A stretch of 64,000 nucleotides of DNA, taken from Liolophura sinensis. Lineage: Eukaryota > Mollusca > Polyplacophora > Chitonida > Chitonidae. The position numbers were made by a program, and so were the translations under genes. Location of the stretch: positions 59,410,512-59,474,511 of the forward strand of contig NC_088301.1 in NCBI RefSeq assembly GCF_032854445.1, written 5' to 3'. Position 1 is the first letter of the stretch; each line of letters opens with the position of its first letter. Shown in pieces: positions 61,061 to 64,000 of the stretch. The notes below the pieces were generated by a model that had not been told where the DNA came from, did no database searches, and saw only the letters and a program-made list of their open reading frames with translations.

Positions 61061-62700
61061 ACACATTTACTCAGGGCTATCAGGGAGATATAACAGGCCA
61101 GCATCAGGGAATCCCTGTGCAACTCTCCTGACAGCTTCTCGAGGTCTGGACACAGACACAATTCCCATCCATAACTCTGACATCAGATAATACATGTACT
61201 CCTGCAGAAACTGTCCTATGCTGATTCAATGACTTGCCAAGAAAATGGAAGTAAAATATGTTACTAGCATTCTATGAATCCAGTAAATCCATCAAGACAA
61301 TGAAATCCTGGAGCATTGGATGGGATAATTTCCTCTAAAGGAGACCTAAATCTCTTGAGAAACTTGCTCCGTAAACACGCCCAGAGAAAATCCTATGAGC
61401 GTTCTTCCCTGATTGACAGCAATATATGAGCCAGAATGTCTGAGTGGTGACAGCAAGTCCATGGGCAGACGGGTTAAGTTTGTATCTTCCATTTGGAAGA
61501 GAAGAGTGGCCCTACATCCAGAAATTAGAATTTTTCCTCTCCTGATCGACACAATATAGGTTTGTTTGTTCGAGTTTGTAATTTCCCCCTAAAAGCAACA
61601 GCCATATGGCCTCAGACATGGCACATAGGATTAGTTCTATCTAACAGTATTGATGCAACTGTCATAGAAAAGCCCTCCATGCCTGTAAAAACAGCTTCAT
61701 ATATTGAACAAAAACTTCCCCTTGCGAGATTTCTGACATACAGTACAATCTCCGAAAGGTGCTGACTAGCTGCCGGGCTTCTCGTGATCACTGTCGGCCA
61801 ATTGAAATCAGCTGATCAGAATTCACATGTATGTTTATACTGAGCAGATTGTATCACCAAGTTAACAGAGGGTCAGAGAGGAGAACGACTTGTGTTGATT
61901 TAGAGCTCAATTTTTTACTTATTCCACATAGGTGTCAGCTTACTTTTAAGACAATTAGAAGCATGTGAACTGTGACCACAGCGAAACAAATGATTGATCC
62001 TATTCTTTTCCTACCAATGAAAAGCTGGGCCGATAAATAATGGGTAGAGCTCTGTCAAGTGTTCTGCTGATAGGACAATGACCTGGTATTACTGGTTCCA
62101 CTGACACTTGGGCTACATTGCCCATAGCTGTTTATGGCAAGCATTCCCCAGGAGGGTCTACACAGCTAGAGCAAAATATCATTGAATGGTTTATCTGTTA
62201 AAATAGGTTAGCTGGCACATGCATATATCTGAGGCCTCCCTCTAAGTAATTTATGGCGAAAAGTTTTGGAGGCCCATGTCACTATCTTGATGATAGATCC
62301 TCTGTCATAAGTTACTTCCCTCCATCTCAGTGGGGACATGGAGTGTCAAGGCATCAGTATTGCCATAGACTCGGGTAGATATCAGCCATCAATTGAACCA
62401 ACCTCTGGAAAAGGACTCTCAAAAAATGGCATTGCACCCACAAGATCACTGACAAGTATCACAAGTCACTCTGAGAGTCCCAGGGTTAAAATTAAGGCTT
62501 GATTAGCGAACTCAAATAGGCTGGTGATCTCTAGACGACCAGACAATGCCGACAAGTAAACAACAAGGGATATGAATGTAAGAATCCGTGAAGCACTTTC
62601 TTTAAATAGCATGGAGAGGTCATATCAGGGCGCACTGCCACACAAACCTGACCTGACAGTATGCAAAGCTGGAATCAGTTTATACTCAGTGGGTTAAAAA
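61060..62700. other. Complex non-coding region, several candidate conserved blocks
   Basis: A 1.6-kb region that is less AT-rich than average and lacks simple repeats, with words such as GCCGGGCTTCTCGTGATCAC, GGCCGATAAATAATGGG, GATTAGCGAACTC, GGTCATATCAGGGCGCACTG. Short open frames occur on both strands (61346-61552 minus, 61562-61765 plus), none recognised. Interpreted as probable regulatory DNA; not proven. Confidence 0.28.
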
Positions 62701-64000
62701 GTGGGAGTACTTCAGCCTAATTATGTCTTGTCAACAACACATGTCAGCAGATTGAAGCCGACTTCCCACCATGATAATTTGAGCTATTTTGACTGTCTTG
62801 GGTAAGATCTGGCTGATCATCACAATGTACAGCCTGTACCGACCTCACTGCTATCCATGTCAACAGATATTTGAGCTACACATGATCACCACACAGCCTC
62901 TGCAATTTCATTGGGCCTTTTTTTGTCTATACATAACAAAGACATGCACAGTCTGGGTCATTTTTCAAATTTGACTCAATATTAATGGATTCACTTTCCA
63001 TATAAAAGAAGGGTTTTGCCACATTATGTGAAATTTAGTGAGTTCATAAAAAGCCATTTTTATACGCTGCCATAAATGACTTGTGTGAACCATCTAATAC
63101 ACTGCTTAAGGCTGTGCAAAATCAAAAGGCAGAGGTATGTTTCCCTCTCCCTTTGAGCATAGCAAACTATTCCCTGTTTTTAATTGTGACTCAAGGTCAA
63201 TTTTTTCTGTGGAGAGACATGGGAGGATAGATGGCTATTTTCATGCAACTGTACTGTATACACTGCCTGCACATGGCATCACACAAAGCACTAAAGGGAG
63301 TTAGCGTATTTCCCCCAATTCCTCATGTCAACTGGGTCTCGGATGCTGATAAAACTCATCTGTGATGTCATATGAAGATAAATTGTTAGGTCTGCTCATA
63401 ACACCCATATGCATAAAAGGTTAACATCTTCCAGTATGTATGCGTAACTTTCTTGTTCTGTCTGACGCTTATAAGTATAGATTCAGTGATGTTAGCATGA
63501 AAAAGTGAGGTTTTTTTTGACATGTCATTTGCATGTTTGTATACACATGTTGTACTTGGTGATGGTTTATCCTAGAACAACATCTTATCATGCCCTGCCA
63601 GAGAACGAGTCATTAAGTCTGATGTTAGTCTTGTTACTCGAAGCCACTAGTCGTTTTCAGTAGGCTCCACGTGAAATATGTCTGATTGTAACTTGTTAAG
63701 AGTTAATGATGGGTGCGATGGCAATACTTAGAAGGACAAACATGTACTGTGTAATAGATGTCATAAACTAGCCATTCTTATTCCTTGCAACTGTCCTTTC
63801 TAGGCTATGTTCTTTGTATCACACAAAAGACTATAAGTATCTGGTTGACAGATGTGGTACAGTCACAATGAAAAGTGGTCGACTTTCATTAATACTTTAT
63901 ACTACCAGGAATCACAGATCCAAATTACAAGATTAATTCATCATTTTTAAGGAAAGATATCCTTTTAAGAGCTATACTGCAATAAACAAATAAAAAATAC
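62701..64000. other. Right-edge non-coding DNA
   Basis: No exon, SINE or tandem array recognised. Short homopolymer runs only. Confidence 0.35.

Overview
The window reads as intron-rich, AT-rich nuclear DNA from an invertebrate animal, most likely a mollusc or close lophotrochozoan. Three things suggest this: (1) a tRNA-derived SINE whose 3' part carries the phrase TATTCTTGAGTACGGC before an AAAT-type tail; (2) a second SINE tail reading ATATGGCTGAA...ATGTGGC followed by (CATT)n; and (3) an interspersed element with a TATACCC...AACTTCATTG...GGGGGTATA hairpin. I associate all three with molluscan genomes from memory. There are no bacterial-style operons, no long ORFs, no transposase or reverse transcriptase frame, and no CRISPR array.

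Only one protein-coding gene can be supported: MON2 (Arf-GEF-like HEAT-repeat protein of endosome-to-Golgi trafficking), on the minus strand. Two consecutive internal exons are seen, at 19565-19675 and 10918-11093. They join in frame across an 8,471-base phase-0 intron with consensus splice signals. Together they encode 95 complete residues that align without a gap to the mid/C-terminal part of animal MON2. The preceding exon should lie to the right and the following exon to the left, but I could not recognise either in this window. The flanking introns are therefore very long, or I have missed divergent exons.

Layout: 1-1040 unassigned; 1041-4050 a 46-bp minisatellite in two subfamilies; 5941-6838 a SINE remnant and a 48-bp minisatellite; 6839-10917 AT-rich intronic DNA; 10918-19675 the two MON2 exons and their intron, which contains a 23-bp minisatellite, a strong inverted repeat, a SINE fragment and two complex candidate conserved blocks; 19676-49380 long non-coding DNA with SINE copies, a polypyrimidine tract, short tandem repeats and several complex blocks; 49380-50767 a 67-bp minisatellite ending in a 200-base assembly gap (50768-50967); 50968-64000 non-coding DNA unusually rich in complex, TAAT/ATTA-containing blocks that resemble conserved non-coding elements.

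The two themes worth attention are the minisatellites (46, 48, 23 and 67 bp, some with higher-order structure) and the blocks of complex non-coding sequence within and upstream of MON2. The second theme is inference only: cross-species alignment would decide it.
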